64,000 nucleotides of DNA, from the NCBI GenBank assembly GCA_041538185.1, contig JBGORM010000002.1, forward strand, positions 124,001 to 188,000, written 5' to 3'. The DNA comes from Melioribacteraceae bacterium 4301-Me (lineage in GTDB: Bacteria; Bacteroidota; Ignavibacteria; Ignavibacteriales; Melioribacteraceae). The translations under genes and the position numbers were made by a program. Shown here piece by piece: positions 62,301-64,000 of this stretch. The notes below the pieces were generated by a model. It saw only the letters and a list, made by a program, of their open reading frames with translations. It made no database searches and was not told the origin of the DNA. Each line of letters opens with the position of its first letter. Positions within the stretch are counted from its first letter, which is position 1.

Positions 62301-63448
62301 TTCACATCCTTTAAAAATTCATCGAAAATAAATGAAGTATCAACTGGGCCAGGTGCAGCTTCAGGGTGAAACTGAACGCTTTTAAATGGCAGTTTTTTGT
62401 GAACAAGTCCTTCATTTGTTCCGTCATTCAAATTTTTGAACCATTCTGTCCAACCTGAAGGTAATTTTTTAGAATCGACAGCAAAGCTGTGATTTTGAGA
62501 GGTTATGTAACATTTATTACTTCCTTCTTCTCTAACAGGTTGATTTTGCCCGCGATGTCCATATTTAAGTTTGTACGTTTTTGCCCCTGCTGCTAATGCA
62601 AGTATTTGGTGACCCATACAAATACCGAGTGTTGGGACTTGCTTTTTCAACAATTTTTTTGTTTGCTCTACAAGTTCTTTGTAAACTACAGGGTTTCCAG
62701 GTCCATTTGAAATGACAACACCGTCATAGTTTTCGTTGTCAAAATTATAGTTATAAGGAACACGAACTACCTGGACGTTTCTTTCAATTAAATTAGAGAT
62801 AATGCTTTTCTTACAACCGCAGTCAATTAAAATAATTCTGCGTTTTCCATTACCATAAATTTCAGTTTGAGTAACGGTAACTTTTTCTATAAGGTTGTCA
62901 ATATCCGGATTGTAAAAATCTATTTTTTCATTTTCTACTTGGATTTTTCCAAGCATAGTTCCCCGTTCGCGCAAAAGTTTAGTCAGTTTTCTGGTATCAA
63001 CTCCGCTTAAGCCGGGTACCTTAAATTTGTATAGCCAATCAGATAAACTTTGCAATGCACTCCAGTGATTGAACTCAGCAGAGTTTTCAGAAACTACAAG
63101 AGCTTCAACCTGTATTTTATTAGACTCAAAATTTTCTGGTAAATCATCTGAGTCGTTAAGCTGAGGTACTCCGTAGTTGCCAATAAGAGGATACGTTAAA
63201 ACTAATATTTGTCCTTTGTAAGAGGGGTCGGTCAATGTTTCCGGGTAGCCTACCATTCCAGTATTAAAGACGACCTCGCCAGCAACAGATTTGTGATAGC
63301 CAAATAAGTATCCTTCAAAAATATTTTTATCTTCAAGTATTAGTTTTGCTTTTTGGCTTGGCTCAGTTTTCTTTTGCTTCAACTTTTTCCTTTCGTTTGT
63401 AGTTTTGAGTAGGCATGGAAGGTAAATCTTCAAAAAATGCCTGTGCAA
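62297..63448 (-). CDS. carA: Carbamoyl-phosphate synthase small (glutaminase) subunit
   Basis: A class I glutamine amidotransferase feeding ammonia to CarB. The nucleophile Cys is in L-G-I-C-M-G-H-Q, and the catalytic His and Glu in V-Q-F-H-P-E-A. The N-terminal CarA domain is marked by F-E-G-Y-L-F-G, F-N-T-G-M-V-G-Y-P-E-T-L-T-D-P-S-Y and L-S-G-V-D-T-R. The frame from ATG 63448 has about 33 extra residues before A-K-L-I-L-E-D, where CarA proteins usually begin. A TTG at 63382 with AAAGGA 5 nt upstream would give a normal N-terminus and may be the real start. Confidence 0.96.
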   Translation of the reverse strand: MHRHFLKIYLPCLLKTTNERKKLKQKKTEPSQKAKLILEDKNIFEGYLFGYHKSVAGEVVFNTGMVGYPETLTDPSYKGQILVLTYPLIGNYGVPQLNDSDDLPENFESNKIQVEALVVSENSAEFNHWSALQSLSDWLYKFKVPGLSGVDTRKLTKLLRERGTMLGKIQVENEKIDFYNPDIDNLIEKVTVTQTEIYGNGKRRIILIDCGCKKSIISNLIERNVQVVRVPYNYNFDNENYDGVVISNGPGNPVVYKELVEQTKKLLKKQVPTLGICMGHQILALAAGAKTYKLKYGHRGQNQPVREEGSNKCYITSQNHSFAVDSKKLPSGWTEWFKNLNDGTNEGLVHKKLPFKSVQFHPEAAPGPVDTSFIFDEFLKDVK

Positions 63449-63669
63449 AGTATAAATTTTTTATTAGTAATAAAAATCGTACATAAAAATTTTTGTAATT
63501 GTTTGTTCATTTTGTGCAAGAAAATTCAGAAGTGTATTTTTTTTATTATTACTGCTTCAGGTAATATCATAGTGATTAAAAGCACTATTCATTTTTTACT
63601 GTAATTTTATTTTGCAGTTGTCTTTTTCTGTTTATAGGAACCTTGGCTGGTGGTAACCTATAAAATAAA

Positions 63670-63695
63670 GGGAGCAATTTATAGCTCCCTTTTTT
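63670..63695 (+). terminator. Intrinsic terminator without an upstream + strand gene
   Basis: GGGAGC (63670-63675) pairs with GCTCCC (63684-63689), followed by six T. No + strand coding sequence precedes it for over 6 kb, so it may end a small RNA arising in 63449-63670, which also holds a TATAGG/CCTATA stem (63634-63662). Otherwise it insulates the following gene from background transcription. Confidence 0.75.
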
Positions 63696-63765
63696 ATATT
63701 GTACAATAATTTGAATAATCTCTATTGGTGATAATTGTATTATTCAATAATAGTGTGGGGTCTAA

Positions 63766-64000
63766 TTGTTCAAAATATATATCATAGAATTTGTCTTACT
63801 ATTTCTTTTCTATTCATGCATCTCAGCACCTAAATTTACAACTCGCAAAGTAGAACCCCCTGTAAGCGGTAATGAAGAAATCCATAACAATGTAGGGTTA
63901 AATAAAGAATTAGTGTTAGAAAGTGTAACAGGGATAGCATCATATTATGCAAAAGAATTTAATGGACAAGTTACATATAGCGGAGAAATTTATGACATGT
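63766..64000 (+). CDS. rlpA: RlpA-type septal lipoprotein, 3'-truncated by the window
   Basis: Seventy-eight codons are visible. A hydrophobic N-terminus ends in a lipobox-like L-F-Y-S-C (Cys18). From residue about 55 the sequence T-G-I-A-S-Y-Y-A-K-E-F-N-G-Q then S-G-E-I-Y-D-M matches the G-x-A-S-x-Y ... G-x-x-Y-(D/N)-M opening of the RlpA double-psi beta-barrel. A stop codon directly precedes TTG 63766, and GGGG is 5 nt upstream, so TTG is the likely start. RlpA proteins bind or cleave denuded glycan strands at the division septum. Confidence 0.85.
   Translation, partial: MFKIYIIEFVLLFLFYSCISAPKFTTRKVEPPVSGNEEIHNNVGLNKELVLESVTGIASYYAKEFNGQVTYSGEIYDM

Overview
The window is AT-rich, gene-dense bacterial DNA. 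Several secreted proteins end in a type IX secretion (T9SS) type A sorting domain with the N-Y-P-N-P-F-N-P-(S/T) signature. Together with TonB-dependent uptake, S46 dipeptidyl peptidases and a PafA-type phosphatase, this points to the Bacteroidota/Chlorobiota/Ignavibacteriota side of the tree, most likely an Ignavibacteria/Melioribacter-like heterotroph. That placement is inference from protein style; there is no rRNA gene here, and I saw no tRNA, CRISPR array or intact insertion sequence.

Positions 1-40400, almost all on the + strand, form a carbohydrate and sugar-acid utilisation region. It opens with a sensory trio: a sugar-binding protein cut by the window edge, a membrane histidine kinase and an NtrC-type sigma54 response regulator. 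A secreted GH2 glycosidase and a LacI-type repressor follow, and both have an AAAACGTT-cored candidate operator upstream. Next come a T9SS-sorted propeller-like protein, a TonB-dependent receptor, an unusual FGE-like/sialidase-like/MORN fusion and a Cys-type sulfatase. A metabolic run follows: Fe-alcohol dehydrogenase, DHDPS-family lyase, PdxA-family dehydrogenase, DUF1537 acid-sugar kinase, a sodium/solute symporter and a GntP permease. The kinase plus PdxA pair is the known signature of D-threonate/D-erythronate-type acid-sugar catabolism. Further along are a secreted phosphoesterase, two LamG glycosidase-like paralogues, a beta-helix lipoprotein, a HpaI-type aldolase and a FAH-fold hydrolase (both with signal peptides), two tandem GH27 alpha-galactosidases, an anaerobic sulfatase maturase that could activate the Cys-type sulfatase, and a Gfo/Idh/MocA oxidoreductase.

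Positions 40400-54700 are mixed housekeeping and secreted functions: a polytopic glycosyltransferase-like protein, a PafA-like phosphatase, an alpha/beta hydrolase, a phosphomannomutase/phosphoglucomutase, a small zinc-ribbon protein, two S46 peptidases, an exported amidase-family protein and two small unknowns. Positions 55300-64000 are core metabolism: an Lrp/AsnC regulator with glutamine synthetase, a frameshifted outer-membrane-type gene, a single-domain response regulator, carAB for carbamoyl phosphate, and the start of an RlpA-type lipoprotein.

The strongest observations concern genome plasticity. The two GH27 genes share a 604-bp identical tract that has left behind a 19-codon copy of the start of the maturase gene. 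The two LamG paralogues share 239 identical bases at their 3' ends. Small palindromic elements are scattered through the spacers, and some appear to be built into reading frames. The exported aldolase/hydrolase pair, the sensory trio and the acid-sugar operon are the best candidates for less well described biology. I did not find a clear wholly new defence or mobile system.
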